Below are positions 16,896-26,060 of a stretch of 62,930 nucleotides of DNA, in pieces. The notes beneath the pieces were generated by a model. That model saw nothing but the letters and a program-made list of their open reading frames with translations, made no database searches and was not told the DNA's origin. The stretch is from Kiloniellales bacterium (GTDB lineage Bacteria; Pseudomonadota; Alphaproteobacteria; Kiloniellales; JAKSDN01). Position numbers and translations under genes: made by a program. The first letter of the stretch is position 1. Each line of letters begins with the position of its first letter. The stretch is from NCBI GenBank assembly GCA_030064845.1, contig JASJEC010000027.1, positions 1 through 62,930 on the forward strand, written 5' to 3'.

Positions 16896-18482
16896 ATGAA
16901 CAAGCTGGGCGACTTGGAGCGCCTGCTGCGCGCGGGCCATATCGATCGACGCCAGTTCCTGGCCGGGGCCGCGGCGCTGGGCGTGGGCGCGGCCGCAGCG
17001 GGCACGCTCGCCGGCCAGGCGCTGGCCGCGACGCCGAAGAGGGGCGGCAAGCTGCGCCTCGGCATCGGCCACGGCTCGACCACGGATTCGCTCGATCCGG
17101 CGACCTTCGAGAACGGCTACATGGCGCTCTTGAACTTCGCCATCAACAACCACATCGCCGAGATCAACTCGGAAGGCGAGCTGGTGCCCGAAGTGGCCGC
17201 TTCCTGGGAGGCCTCGGACGACGCCAAGACCTGGTATTTCAAGGTCCGCCAGGGCGTCGAGTTCCACAACGGCAAGACCGTCGACGCCGACGACATCGTC
17301 GCCTCGGTCAACCACCACCGGGGCGCGGACTCGAAATCGGCGGCCAAGCCGCTGCTCGAGCAGGTGGTCGACATCAAGGCCGACGGCAAGGACACCGTCG
17401 TGGTCGAGCTTTCGGGCGGCAACGCGGACTTCCCCTTCGTCATCGGCGACTACCACGTGGCGATCCTGCCCTCGAAGGACGGCAAGGTCGACGCGATGAG
17501 CGGGGTCGGCACCGGCGGCTACATACTGGAGAGCTTCGAGCCCGGCGTCCGCGCCTCTTTCAAGCGCAACCCGAACTACTTCAAGGCGGGAGCGGCGCAC
17601 TTCGATGAGGTCGAGATGCTCTCGGTCACCGACGTGGCGGCGCGCACCAACGCGCTGATCACCGGCGAGATCGACACCATGGACCGGGTCGACATCAAGA
17701 CGCTCGCCCTGATGAAGCGCAACGAGAACATCAAGATCGCCGAGACCACCGGCACGGCGCACTACACGATCCCGATGCGCACGGATCAGGGGCCCTTCGA
17801 CAACAACCACGTACGCATGGCGCTGAAGCACGCCCTGGACCGGGAAGCACTGCTGCAGACCGTGCTGCGCGGCCACGGCGCGGTCGGCAACGACCACCCG
17901 ATCAGCACCTCGAACCGCTACCACGCCTCGGACCTGGAGCAGCGGACCTACGATCCGGACAAGGCCAAGTTCCACCTGAAGAAGGCGGGTCTGACCGAGC
18001 TCACCGTGCCGCTGCACGCTGCCGACGCCGCCTTCGCCGGCGCGGTCGACGCCGCCGTGCTCTACAGGGAGCACGCCGCCGACGCCAACATCAACATCGA
18101 GGTGGTGCGCGAGCCGAACGACGGCTACTGGTCCAATGTCTGGATGAACAAGCCCTGGTGCATGTGCTACTGGGGCGGCCGTCCGACCGAGGACTGGATG
18201 TTCTCGACCGCCTACGCCGAGGGCGCCAGCTGGAACGATACCTTCTGGAAGCACGAACGCTTCAACAAGCTGCTGGTCGAGGCCCGGGCCGAGCTGAACG
18301 AGGCCAAGCGCCGCGACATGTACGGCGAGATGCAGCTGATCCTTCGCGACGAAGGCGGCGTCGTCGTGCCTCTGTTCAACAACTACGTCTTCGCAATGTC
18401 CAAGAAGGTCCAGCACGGCACGCTGCAGGGCAACTGGGACATGGACGGGACCAAGTGTATCGAGAGGTGGTGGTTCGCCTGA
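16896..18482 (+). CDS. ABC transporter substrate-binding protein, family 5 (peptide type), Tat-exported
   Basis: A 528-residue periplasmic solute-binding protein of the DppA/OppA family. The N-terminus carries a twin-arginine motif, DRRQFLAGAAALG, followed by a hydrophobic stretch to AGQALAATP, indicating export through Tat. The mature protein has the usual GxxxxSLDP-like opening (GSTTDSLDPATFENG) and the KTWYFKVRQGVEFHNGK block. It is the first gene of an operon with two permeases and a dual ATPase. The ligand is probably a peptide, opine or similar small solute, but it cannot be fixed from sequence. The ATG at 16896 follows AGGGAGA. Confidence 0.92.
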   Translation: MNKLGDLERLLRAGHIDRRQFLAGAAALGVGAAAAGTLAGQALAATPKRGGKLRLGIGHGSTTDSLDPATFENGYMALLNFAINNHIAEINSEGELVPEVAASWEASDDAKTWYFKVRQGVEFHNGKTVDADDIVASVNHHRGADSKSAAKPLLEQVVDIKADGKDTVVVELSGGNADFPFVIGDYHVAILPSKDGKVDAMSGVGTGGYILESFEPGVRASFKRNPNYFKAGAAHFDEVEMLSVTDVAARTNALITGEIDTMDRVDIKTLALMKRNENIKIAETTGTAHYTIPMRTDQGPFDNNHVRMALKHALDREALLQTVLRGHGAVGNDHPISTSNRYHASDLEQRTYDPDKAKFHLKKAGLTELTVPLHAADAAFAGAVDAAVLYREHAADANINIEVVREPNDGYWSNVWMNKPWCMCYWGGRPTEDWMFSTAYAEGASWNDTFWKHERFNKLLVEARAELNEAKRRDMYGEMQLILRDEGGVVVPLFNNYVFAMSKKVQHGTLQGNWDMDGTKCIERWWFA

Positions 18483-18509
18483 TCAGCCTTCGGGGGAGTG
18501 GGCAAGGCA

Positions 18510-19466
18510 ATGGGGCAAATTCTGACTATGGTGGCCCAACGTTTGAGTCTGGGCCTCCTGACACTGTTCGTCGTTTCTCTGATCATCTTCCTGGGAGTCG
18601 AGTTGCTGCCGGGCGACCTGGCGGAGGCGATCCTCGGCCAGGCCGCGACGCCGGAGACGGTGGCGGCCTTCCGCAAGGAGCTGCGGCTCGACCTGCCGGC
18701 CCACGAGCGTTACATCGAGTGGCTGCTCGGCATCCTGCAGGGTGATCTCGGCAGGTCGCTGGCCAACCAGCGCGAGATCTCCGAGCTGATCGGCACCCGC
18801 CTATGGAACACGCTCTTTCTCGCCTCGATGGCCGCGGTCATTGCCGTGCCGCTGTCGCTCATCCTCGGGCTGCTCGCCGCGCTCTACCGCAACAGCTTCT
18901 ACGACCGCGCGGTCAACGTGGTCACCCTGAGCTCGATCTCCTTCCCCGAGTTCTTCGTCGCCTACATCCTGATCCTGTTCCTGGCGGTCGATAACCAGGT
19001 CTTCCCGAGCCTCTCCAACGTCAGCGCCGACCTCAGCCTCTGGGAGCGGGCCTACCGCTGCGCGCTGCCGGCCTTCACGCTGACCCTGGTCGTGGTCGCC
19101 CACATGATGCGCATGACCCGGGCGGCGATCATCAACCTGCTGGCCAGCCCCTACATCGAGATGGCCAACCTCAAGGGCATGAGCCGGTCGCGCATCATCA
19201 TGCACCACGCGCTGCCCAACGCGCTCTCGCCGATCATCAACGTGGTGGTCCTGAACCTGGCCTACCTGGTGGTCGGCGTGGTCGTGGTCGAGGTGGTCTT
19301 CGTCTACCCGGGCGTCGGACAGCTCTTCGTCGACTCGGTGGTGAAGCGCGACATCCCGGTGGTCCAGGCCTGCTGCCTGGTGTTCGCCGCGACCTACATC
19401 CTGCTCAACCTGACCGCCGACATCCTGTCGATCGTCAGCAATCCCAGACTCCTCCATCCGCGATGA
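18510..19466 (+). CDS. ABC transporter permease, DppB type
   Basis: A 318-residue inner-membrane permease with six predicted helices. The first lies at the N-terminus (LSLGLLTLFVVSLIIFLGVE) and is followed by the large periplasmic loop typical of DppB/OppB. The EAA-like loop that contacts the ATPase is EMANLKGMSRSRIIMHHALP. I chose the ATG at 18510 over the in-frame GTG at 18498 because the GGGGGAG ribosome-binding site abuts the GTG but is about 12 bases from the ATG. It lies 27 bases after the binding-protein gene. Confidence 0.9.
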   Translation: MGQILTMVAQRLSLGLLTLFVVSLIIFLGVELLPGDLAEAILGQAATPETVAAFRKELRLDLPAHERYIEWLLGILQGDLGRSLANQREISELIGTRLWNTLFLASMAAVIAVPLSLILGLLAALYRNSFYDRAVNVVTLSSISFPEFFVAYILILFLAVDNQVFPSLSNVSADLSLWERAYRCALPAFTLTLVVVAHMMRMTRAAIINLLASPYIEMANLKGMSRSRIIMHHALPNALSPIINVVVLNLAYLVVGVVVVEVVFVYPGVGQLFVDSVVKRDIPVVQACCLVFAATYILLNLTADILSIVSNPRLLHPR

Positions 19467-19479
19467 CCCGGGGCCGATC

Positions 19480-20307
19480 ATGAAGGATTTCCTCAAGCTG
19501 CTGAGATCTTCGCCCTGGAGCGCCCGCTTCGGGATGGCGGTGATCGTGTTCTACGTCTTCATCGCGATCTTCGGGCCGATGCTGACGCCCTACGGCGAGT
19601 CCGAGATCGTTGGGGCCGAGTTCGAGCCGCGCGGCGGCGAATTCGTGCTCGGCACGGACAACCTGGGCCGCGACATGATGACGCGGCTGATCTACGGCGC
19701 CCGGAACACCATCGGGATCGCCTTCGTCACGACCTGCCTGGCCTTTGCGATCGGCGGCATGGCCGGTCTCATGGCGTCGGTCCTGGGCGGCTGGGTCGAT
19801 AACGCGCTGGGTCGCATCGTCGACGTGCTGATGGCCATCCCGCCGCTGATCTTCGGGCTGCTGATCCTGACCATTCTGGGCACCTCGATTCCGGTGCTGA
19901 TCGTGGTCATCGCCGTGCTCGACTCGACACGCGTGTTCCGATTGACGCGGGCGGTCTCGATGAACCTCGTCGTGCTCGACTTCGTCGAGGCGGCACGCCT
20001 CCGCGGCGAGGGCATCGGCTGGATCATGCGCCGGGAGATCCTGCCGAACGCCATGCCGCCCCTGGTGGCCGAGTTCGGCTTGCGCTTCTGCTTCGTCTTC
20101 CTGTTCATCAGCGCGCTCAGCTTCCTCGGCATCGGCATCCAGCCGCCGACCGCCGACTGGGGCTCGATGGTTCGCGACAACGCGACGCTGATCAATTACG
20201 GCGACATCACGCCGCTGCTGCCGGCCGGCGCCATCGCGCTGCTGACCGTCGGCGTCAACTTCGTGGTCGACTGGTTCCTGCACAAGACCAGCGGTCTCAA
20301 GGATTAG
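19480..20307 (+). CDS. ABC transporter permease, DppC type
   Basis: A 275-residue second permease. It opens with a short cytoplasmic tail and one helix (GMAVIVFYVFIAIFGPMLTP), then a periplasmic stretch with the family motif LGTDNLGRDMMTRLIYGARN. The EAA loop is FVEAARLRGEGIGWIMRREI. These are the DppC/OppC hallmarks. It lies 13 bases after the DppB-type gene and 14 before the ATPase gene, so all four are one transcription unit. Confidence 0.92.
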   Translation: MKDFLKLLRSSPWSARFGMAVIVFYVFIAIFGPMLTPYGESEIVGAEFEPRGGEFVLGTDNLGRDMMTRLIYGARNTIGIAFVTTCLAFAIGGMAGLMASVLGGWVDNALGRIVDVLMAIPPLIFGLLILTILGTSIPVLIVVIAVLDSTRVFRLTRAVSMNLVVLDFVEAARLRGEGIGWIMRREILPNAMPPLVAEFGLRFCFVFLFISALSFLGIGIQPPTADWGSMVRDNATLINYGDITPLLPAGAIALLTVGVNFVVDWFLHKTSGLKD

Positions 20308-20321
20308 AGGGGGCGGGGCGC

Positions 20322-21980
20322 ATGAACGACAGCGCAGGCCAGAAAGCCAACGGCGAACTCCTGCTGACGATGAAGGGCCTGAAGATCGAGGGCCTGGCGG
20401 ACGAAACCTGGAACGAGATCGTCAAGGGCGTCGACGTGACCCTGAACCGCGGCGAGGTGCTCGGCCTGATCGGCGAGTCGGGCGCCGGCAAGTCGACCAT
20501 CGGCCTGGCCGCCATGGCCTACAGCCGGGACGGCTGCCGGATCTCCGGCGGGGAGATCATGTTCGACGGCATCGATCTGATGAAGATCTCCGAAGACGAG
20601 CGCCGCGCCCTGCGCGGCGTGCGGATCTCTTATGTCGCGCAGAGCGCGGCGGCCTCGTTCAATCCGGCTCACAAGCTGATTGACCAGTTCGCCGAGGGGC
20701 CGATCAAGCACGGCGTGATGAGCCAGGAAGAGGCGCACAGCAACGCCAAGGACCTGTACCGGCGCTTGCAGCTGCCCGATCCCGACAACATCGGGTACCG
20801 CTACCCGCACCAGGTCTCGGGCGGCCAGCTGCAGCGGGCCATGGTCGCCATGGCGATGTCCTGCCGGCCCGACCTGATCATCTTCGACGAGCCGACCACG
20901 GCGCTCGACGTCACCACCCAGATCGAGGTGCTGGCGGCGATCAAGGACGTGGTCAAGCAGTTCCAGACCGCGGCGATCTACATCACCCACGACCTCGCCG
21001 TGGTGGCGCAGCTCGCCGACCGCATCATGGTGCTGCGCTACGGCAACCTGGTCGAGGAAGGCCATGCGCGCGAGATGATCGCCCAGCCCCAGGAGGAGTA
21101 CACCAAGGCGCTGCTGGCGGTGCGCACCTACCGCAAGGAGGGCATGGCGGAGATCACCGAGGAGGAGCCGCTGCTCAGGGTCGAGAACGTGCACGCGGCC
21201 TACGGCGGCGCGGTCAAGGTTCTCGACAGCATCGACCTGAAAATCCACAGGGAGCGGACGGTCGCCGTGGTCGGCGAGTCGGGCAGCGGCAAGTCGACCC
21301 TGGCGCGGGCCATCACCGGCCTGCTGCCACCGCTGGAAGGGCAGGTCTACTACCGCGGCGAGCCCCTGCCGCGCAACGTGAAGTCGCGCAACCGGGATCA
21401 GCTGCGCCGGCTCCAGATGATCTATCAGATGCCCGACACGGCGATCAATCCGAAGCAGCGCGTGCGCGAGATCATCGGCCGGCCGCTCAGCTTCTACCTC
21501 GGTCTCCACGGCCAGGCGCGCGACGCGCGCATCGACGAGCTCCTGGAGATGATCGAGCTGGATCCCGCTGAGTTCCGCGACCGCTTTCCCGGCGAGCTGT
21601 CGGGCGGGCAGAAGCAGCGGATCTGCATTGCCCGCGCGCTGGCCGCCGAGCCAGAGCTGATCATCTGCGACGAGGTCACCTCGGCGCTCGACCAGCTGGT
21701 CGCCGAGGAGATCCTCAAGCTCCTGCAGCGCCTGCAGGACGACCTCCACGTCTCCTACATGTTCATCACCCACGACCTGGCGACCGTGAAGGCGATCTCC
21801 GACGAGATCGTGGTCATGCTGCAGGGCCGCATCGTCGAGCAGGGCGTGAAGGAAGACGTGCTCAAGCCGCCGCACCACGAGTACACCGAGCTGCTGCTGT
21901 CCTCGGTGCCGGAAATGGACACCGAGTGGCTCGACACCCTGCTCGAACGGCGCAGGCAGGCGGCCGCAGCGGCGGAGTAG
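20322..21980 (+). CDS. Fused dual-domain ABC transporter ATP-binding protein (DppD-DppF type)
   Basis: A 552-residue protein that joins two ABC ATPase domains, equivalent to separate DppD and DppF subunits. Domain 1 has Walker A GESGAGKS at 51-58, signature VSGGQLQR and Walker B LIIFDEP. Domain 2 has Walker A GESGSGKS at 318-325, signature LSGGQKQR and LIICDEV. The linker lies around residues 265-290. It powers the importer encoded just upstream. The second Walker B ends ICDEV where EP is commoner, but the catalytic glutamate is retained. The start follows AGAGGGGGCGGGGCGC. Confidence 0.94.
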   Translation: MNDSAGQKANGELLLTMKGLKIEGLADETWNEIVKGVDVTLNRGEVLGLIGESGAGKSTIGLAAMAYSRDGCRISGGEIMFDGIDLMKISEDERRALRGVRISYVAQSAAASFNPAHKLIDQFAEGPIKHGVMSQEEAHSNAKDLYRRLQLPDPDNIGYRYPHQVSGGQLQRAMVAMAMSCRPDLIIFDEPTTALDVTTQIEVLAAIKDVVKQFQTAAIYITHDLAVVAQLADRIMVLRYGNLVEEGHAREMIAQPQEEYTKALLAVRTYRKEGMAEITEEEPLLRVENVHAAYGGAVKVLDSIDLKIHRERTVAVVGESGSGKSTLARAITGLLPPLEGQVYYRGEPLPRNVKSRNRDQLRRLQMIYQMPDTAINPKQRVREIIGRPLSFYLGLHGQARDARIDELLEMIELDPAEFRDRFPGELSGGQKQRICIARALAAEPELIICDEVTSALDQLVAEEILKLLQRLQDDLHVSYMFITHDLATVKAISDEIVVMLQGRIVEQGVKEDVLKPPHHEYTELLLSSVPEMDTEWLDTLLERRRQAAAAAE

Positions 21981-22015
21981 CACCCCAGGTCTCAAGAACG
22001 GCGCCGGCGGGCCGC

Positions 22016-22158
22016 CTAGAGCGGATCATGTTTAGATGGAAACACTTCGTGGTTTCCAACTAAACATGTGAATCCGCTCTACATCCTAGGTTTAGAGCAG
22101 ATTCACCAGGTTTGATGGATCGCCTCCGGCGATTCAGTCAAACCCGGATCTGCTCTAG
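22016..22158. repeat. TAGAGC paired-hairpin element, copy 2 (inverted)
   Basis: The same two hairpins as the copy at 7579 but in reverse-complement order: TAGAGCGGATCATG to GTGAATCCGCTCTA first, then TAGAGCAGATTCACC to CGGATCTGCTCTAG. The TGA and TCA excess bases again lie on the inner arms. It follows the ABC operon and may terminate or stabilise its mRNA. Confidence 0.92.
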
Positions 22159-22242
22159 GATCCTGGCGGCGCCGGGCGCGGCGTGCTTGGATGACGGCCG
22201 CCCCTTTCCCGAAACCAACCGCATGCAACGGGAGGCACGGAG

Positions 22243-22905
22243 ATGTCCGATCCGCTCGATCTCGACGGGCCCCGGCAGGGGCCGGCCGGCGGCGGGGCCG
22301 CCGATTCGCTCGTCGTGCTGCTGCACGGGCTGGGCGCCGACGGCAACGACCTGATCGGGCTGGCGCCCGAGCTCGCGCCGATCCTGCCGGGGGCGTACTT
22401 CGTCTCGCCCCACGCGCCCTTTCCCTGCGACATGGCGCCGTTCGGCCGCCAGTGGTTCAGCCTCCAGGACCGCACGCCCGAAGCGGTCCTGGCCGGCGTG
22501 CGCATGGCAGCGCCGATCCTCGGCGCCTTTCTCGACCGGGAGCTGGCGCGGCTGGGCTTGGCCGAGGACCGCCTCGCCCTGGTCGGCTTCTCCCAGGGCA
22601 CCATGATGTCGCTCTACGTCGCGCTGCGCCGCGAGAAACCGGTGGCCGGCGTGCTCGGCTACTCCGGCGCCCTGATCGGGGCCGGGCTGCTGGCCGACGA
22701 GCTGGCCTCCCGGCCGCCGACGCTGCTGATCCACGGCGAGGCCGACGACATCGTGCCGGTCGGGGCGCTCGACATGGCCCTGGAGGCGCTCACCGCCAAC
22801 GCCGTGCCGGTACGGGGCCTGCGCCGGCCCGGCCTCGGTCACGGCATCGACCCCCAGGGACTCGCCGAGGGACGGACGTTCCTGGCCGAAGTGTTGAGCG
22901 GATGA
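22243..22905 (+). CDS. Alpha/beta hydrolase, phospholipase/carboxylesterase family
   Basis: A 220-residue serine hydrolase of the carboxylesterase 2 / lysophospholipase group. Landmarks are VVLLHGLGADGNDLIGLAPE with the oxyanion-hole HGLG, LVGFSQGTMMS with nucleophile Ser in GFSQG, IHGEADDIVP with the acid residue, and LGHGID with the catalytic histidine. There is no signal peptide, so it is cytoplasmic. Preferred substrates in this family are short-chain carboxyl esters; the physiological substrate is unknown. The ATG at 22243 has a GGGAGGCACGGAG ribosome-binding region. Confidence 0.9.
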   Translation: MSDPLDLDGPRQGPAGGGAADSLVVLLHGLGADGNDLIGLAPELAPILPGAYFVSPHAPFPCDMAPFGRQWFSLQDRTPEAVLAGVRMAAPILGAFLDRELARLGLAEDRLALVGFSQGTMMSLYVALRREKPVAGVLGYSGALIGAGLLADELASRPPTLLIHGEADDIVPVGALDMALEALTANAVPVRGLRRPGLGHGIDPQGLAEGRTFLAEVLSG

Positions 22906-22930
22906 ATCTCCCGGCGGCCGAAATCCGCCG

Positions 22931-23063
22931 CTAGTGTCCCGATCTCGAAGTTCGAGCGATCGAACTTTGAGATCAAGGGGACACTACCCCTATGATTCTA
23001 GTGTGATTCAGCTTCCGAAGTTCGACACGAGAAACGTGCCGAACTTCGGAACCATCACACTAG
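22931..23063. repeat. CTAGTG paired-hairpin element
   Basis: Two hairpins unrelated in sequence to the TAGAGC family. The first (22931-22987) opens CTAGTGTCCCGATCTCGAAG and closes GAGATCAAGGGGACACTA. The second (22998-23063) opens CTAGTGTGATTCAGCTTCCG and closes CGGAACCATCACACTAG. Each has a three-base excess about nine to ten bases from the foot on its inner arm (AAG, and TCA within TCAGC opposite CC). The last CTAG is shared with the next element. Confidence 0.88.
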
Positions 23064-23199
23064 AGCAGATCCGAGTTTGACTGAATCGCCGGAGGCGATC
23101 CATCAAACCCGGTGAATCTGCTCTAAAATCATGTAGAGCGGATTCACATGTTTAGTTGGAGACCACGAAGTGGTTCCATCTAAACATGATTCGCTCTAG
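23060..23199. repeat. TAGAGC paired-hairpin element, copy 3
   Basis: Hairpins TAGAGCAGATCCGAG to GTGAATCTGCTCTA and TAGAGCGGATTCACATG to CATGATTCGCTCTA, in the same order as the copies at 7579 and 38289. It abuts the CTAGTG element, giving four consecutive hairpins between 22931 and 23199. Confidence 0.92.
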
Positions 23200-23416
23200 C
23201 AACGCCCAGCAGGCCGTCAAGTAAAGAAAGACGGCATTTGTCGACAATGCTGCGGGTCAATCGGAACTTAGGATAACGACACTATGATAAATTCATGAAG
23301 TTTCCGGGGCCGGACCACCAGTCCTTGTGTTTGCCGGGGCTGTCCAGTATCTAGGTTTCGGTTTCGGAAGGCATCGGCGGCCGACGAGCCGCGCAGGTAG
23401 GGTGGAGTAATGGGCC
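23200..23416. promoter_or_regulatory. Leader / promoter region of the HNH gene
   Basis: The rest of a 511-base gene-free stretch that begins at 22906. It is AT-richer than average and holds a perfect ten-base palindrome TTGTCGACAA at 23238-23247, and TATGAT near 23284, which could be a -10 box. No convincing -35 partner was found, so the promoter call is weak. Confidence 0.35.
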
Positions 23417-23974
23417 ATGACCGTGGCTGAAGCCTATCCGGCTCTGGTGCTCAACGCCGATTTCAGGCCGTTGAGCTATTTCCCCCTATCGCTCTGGTGC
23501 TGGCAGGACAGCGTCAAGGCCGTATTCCTGGACCGCGTCAACATCGTCTCCGAATACGAGCAGGTCGTGCGCTCGCCGAGCTTCGAGATGCGCCTGCCGA
23601 GCGTGATCTCCCTCAAGGAGTACATCCACCTGGATCGGCGGCCGGCCTTCACCCGGTTCAACGTCTTTCTGCGCGACCACTTCGACTGCCAGTACTGCGG
23701 CCAGAACTTCGGCTCCGAGGAGCTGACCTTCGACCACGTCATCCCGCGCTCGCGCGGCGGCCGGACGACATGGGCCAACGTGGTCACCGCCTGCCAGGAC
23801 TGCAACCTGCGCAAGGGCGACCGCATGCCCCGGGAGTGCCAGATGCTGCCGCTGCGGACTCCGGTGCAGCCGACCACCTACCAGCTGCAGGAGAACGGCC
23901 GGGCCTTCCCGCCCAACTTCCTGCACCACAGCTGGAACGACTATCTCTACTGGGATAGCGAGCTCGAAGACTAG
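23417..23974 (+). CDS. HNH endonuclease family protein
   Basis: A 185-residue protein with an HNH nuclease domain in the second half. The zinc-binding cysteine pairs CQYCG and CQDCN surround LTFDHVIPRSRGG, the core HNH motif. The first 75 residues (ALVLNADFRPLSYFPLSLW and onward) are characteristic of a widespread solitary alphaproteobacterial HNH family. It is not next to a methylase or phage genes, so a restriction or homing role is not supported. The target DNA or RNA is unknown. Confidence 0.88.
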   Translation: MTVAEAYPALVLNADFRPLSYFPLSLWCWQDSVKAVFLDRVNIVSEYEQVVRSPSFEMRLPSVISLKEYIHLDRRPAFTRFNVFLRDHFDCQYCGQNFGSEELTFDHVIPRSRGGRTTWANVVTACQDCNLRKGDRMPRECQMLPLRTPVQPTTYQLQENGRAFPPNFLHHSWNDYLYWDSELED

Positions 23975-23999
23975 ACTGGGCTTCAAATAGAGCGGCGTT

Positions 24000-24893
24000 T
24001 CACCGCTTTCTCCCGCCGGCCTCGCTGAGCGCGATGCCGCCGAGGATCAGCGCCATGGCCGCGAGCGAGGCCGGCTCCGGGCGCTCGCCCACGACCAGCC
24101 AGCCGACCAGGACCGCCCAGGGCGGGATCAGGTAGTTGATCAGGGCGACGAAGCTCGGGCCCGCCATGCTGATCAGGCGCAGGAAGATGACCGTCGCCAG
24201 GGCGGTCGACAGGACGCCGAGCAGCGCGACGGCCCAGAGCGCGTCGGCCGGCACCGCGTCGAGGGCCGGCCAGGGGCTGGCGGCGCCGGGCGGGATCATG
24301 ATCGCGGCCGACGCCAGAGTGATTCCGGCGGCCGCGGCCAGGGGCTCGCAGGGCGGACGCCGGCGGGCCAGGATCGTGTTGACCGCGTAGCAGACCGCGC
24401 CGCCGAGCACAGCGAGCTGGAACCAGAGCACCGTGCCCTCGCCCCGGATCTCCAGCAGGGCCTCCGGGCCGGTCAGCACCACGATGCCGAGGAAGCCGAG
24501 CAGGAAGCCGGCGATCCGCCGCGGCGTCATCCGCTCCCCGGCGACGAAGAAGTGGGCCAGCACCAGTGTGGTGAGCGGCATGATCGCCATCAGGATGCCG
24601 GCCAGGCCGCTGTCGATCCTCTGCTGTCCCCAGGAGATCAGGAAGAACGGCAGGCAGTTGCCGAAGACGGCCAGCGCGATCAGCGAGCGCCAGAGGTGCC
24701 AGCCCCCGGGCCAGGGCCGCTTCAGCAGGACGAGGATCGCGGCCAGGACCAGCGTGCCCAGGACCTGCCGTACCGTGACCAGGGCGCTCGGCGCGAAGGC
24801 CTGGAGGGCGATCTTGTTGAGCAGGAACGAGCTGCCCCAGAGCACGACCAGGGAGAGCAGCAGCAGCCAGTGTGCGAGCGGCCTCGAGGTCAT
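24000..24893 (-). CDS. EamA/DMT family transporter
   Basis: A 297-residue inner-membrane protein with ten predicted helices in two EamA repeats. The first repeat begins HWLLLLSLVVLWGSSFLLNK, the usual opening of the drug/metabolite transporter superfamily. Members export amino acids, nucleotides or other metabolites; the substrate is not predictable. It is the last gene of a minus-strand run (yqaA-like, dsbB, coq7, eamA) with 25 bases between coq7 and this ATG. Confidence 0.88.
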   Translation of the reverse strand: MTSRPLAHWLLLLSLVVLWGSSFLLNKIALQAFAPSALVTVRQVLGTLVLAAILVLLKRPWPGGWHLWRSLIALAVFGNCLPFFLISWGQQRIDSGLAGILMAIMPLTTLVLAHFFVAGERMTPRRIAGFLLGFLGIVVLTGPEALLEIRGEGTVLWFQLAVLGGAVCYAVNTILARRRPPCEPLAAAAGITLASAAIMIPPGAASPWPALDAVPADALWAVALLGVLSTALATVIFLRLISMAGPSFVALINYLIPPWAVLVGWLVVGERPEPASLAAMALILGGIALSEAGGRKR

Positions 24894-24918
24894 CGGCCCG
24901 GCGGGCGGGGCGCCCGGC

Positions 24919-25524
24919 TCAGACCCGTTCCGAGAGCCAGATCGCCAGGCGCGACGCGCGCTTGATGCCGGCGGTGAGCATGGGGTAACCGGGGGCCTCT
25001 TCGGCGCCCGCCGCCAGGCCCAGGTCCCGGTGCTCCAGCTCCTCGGCCCGGAAGCGCTCGATGGTCTCCTTCAGCGGCGCCTCGTCCTCGCCAAGCGCCT
25101 CGGCCTGGGCGGCGTAGTGCTCGTCGATCACCTCCTCGACCGCCACGGTGCAGGCCATGGCCGCCTTCTCACCCATCAGGGCGGTGGCCGCGCCCAGGGC
25201 GAAGCCGGCCAGGTGCCAGACCGGCTGCAGCGCGGTCGGCCGGACCCGGCGCTCTGTGATCAGCCGGTCGAAGGTCTCCAGGTGGGCCAGCTCCTGCTCG
25301 TACATGTGGCGGATCGCGGCTCCGCCCGGCTTGCGCTCGAGCACCGCGAGCTGCCCCTCGTAGATGCGCCGGGCGCCGTACTCGCCGGCCTGGTCGACGC
25401 GGATCATGCGGGCGATCCGCTGCTCGGCGCTGGGGTCGCCGGGCAGCCGGTCCCGGGCCTGGGTCCCGGCGCGCGTCCCGGTCTGGTTCCTGGTCTTGGT
25501 CTTGGTCTTCGTGGGGCCGCTCAT
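24919..25524 (-). CDS. coq7: Demethoxyubiquinone hydroxylase (Coq7 type)
   Basis: A 201-residue di-iron protein that hydroxylates demethoxyubiquinone in the penultimate step of ubiquinone synthesis at the membrane. The carboxylate-bridged diiron ligands are visible: Glu48 in AGEYGA, Glu78 and His81 in EQELAHLE, the VEEVIDEHY segment, and the C-terminal EELEHRD. The first 35 residues are a low-complexity, threonine/lysine-rich extension (TKTKTKTRNQTGTRAG). The ATG at 25524 overlaps the dsbB stop (ATGA). Alphaproteobacteria commonly use Coq7 instead of UbiF. Confidence 0.93.
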   Translation of the reverse strand: MSGPTKTKTKTRNQTGTRAGTQARDRLPGDPSAEQRIARMIRVDQAGEYGARRIYEGQLAVLERKPGGAAIRHMYEQELAHLETFDRLITERRVRPTALQPVWHLAGFALGAATALMGEKAAMACTVAVEEVIDEHYAAQAEALGEDEAPLKETIERFRAEELEHRDLGLAAGAEEAPGYPMLTAGIKRASRLAIWLSERV

Positions 25525-26030
25525 GCCGTCCGCTCCGTTCCTGCCGGCCGCGCGGCCCAGAGGCTGATCAGGCCTAGGGCCAGCGAGGCGATGGCATTGT
25601 AGCCGGCGATCGAGAGGCCGAACAGGGACCAGGGGATGGTGTCGCAGGGCACGAAATCGGTCGCCAGCATCCGCTCGCGCAGCTCCTCGAGCGACAGGGT
25701 CGGATCGAAGACCGGGGCGTGGCAGGCGGCGGTGCCGCGCCACCAGTGCTGCTCGACGCCGGCGTGGAAGAAGGCGATGGCCGCGCCGCCGAGAAACGCC
25801 AGTCCGCCGAGGCCGACCAGCCAGCGCCGCTGGCGCTGTCCGAGGCCCGGCGCGAGACCGACCAGGCCCAGGGCGCCGGCCAGCACGTAGGCGTAGCGCT
25901 GATAAATGCAGAGCACGCAGGGCTTTAGGCCGCCCCAGACCTCGCTGGCGTAGGCCGCGCCGAGCGCGGCCAGGGAGACCGACAGGATCAGCAGGCAGGC
26001 GACGCGCGGCTCGCGGATTAGGGTGATCAT
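25521..26030 (-). CDS. dsbB: Disulfide bond formation protein B
   Basis: A 169-residue four-helix inner-membrane protein that reoxidises DsbA by passing electrons to quinone. The first periplasmic loop has the CxxC pair Cys38-Cys41 (KPCVLC). The second has Cys103 (AACHAP) and Cys129 (VPCD), the expected arrangement of the four essential cysteines. Translational coupling with coq7 (four-base overlap) places a quinone-dependent oxidase next to a quinone biosynthesis gene. A DsbA-like partner is encoded at 40298. Confidence 0.93.
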   Translation of the reverse strand: MITLIREPRVACLLILSVSLAALGAAYASEVWGGLKPCVLCIYQRYAYVLAGALGLVGLAPGLGQRQRRWLVGLGGLAFLGGAAIAFFHAGVEQHWWRGTAACHAPVFDPTLSLEELRERMLATDFVPCDTIPWSLFGLSIAGYNAIASLALGLISLWAARPAGTERTA

Positions 26031-26060
26031 GGCCAGAAATGTGGCGGTTCGGCCGCCGCG

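Noticed and set aside
22931-23199. CRISPR array or attachment site
   Set aside because: The four hairpins are not equally spaced direct repeats with unique spacers, there are no cas genes, and no integrase or tRNA-end duplication is present.
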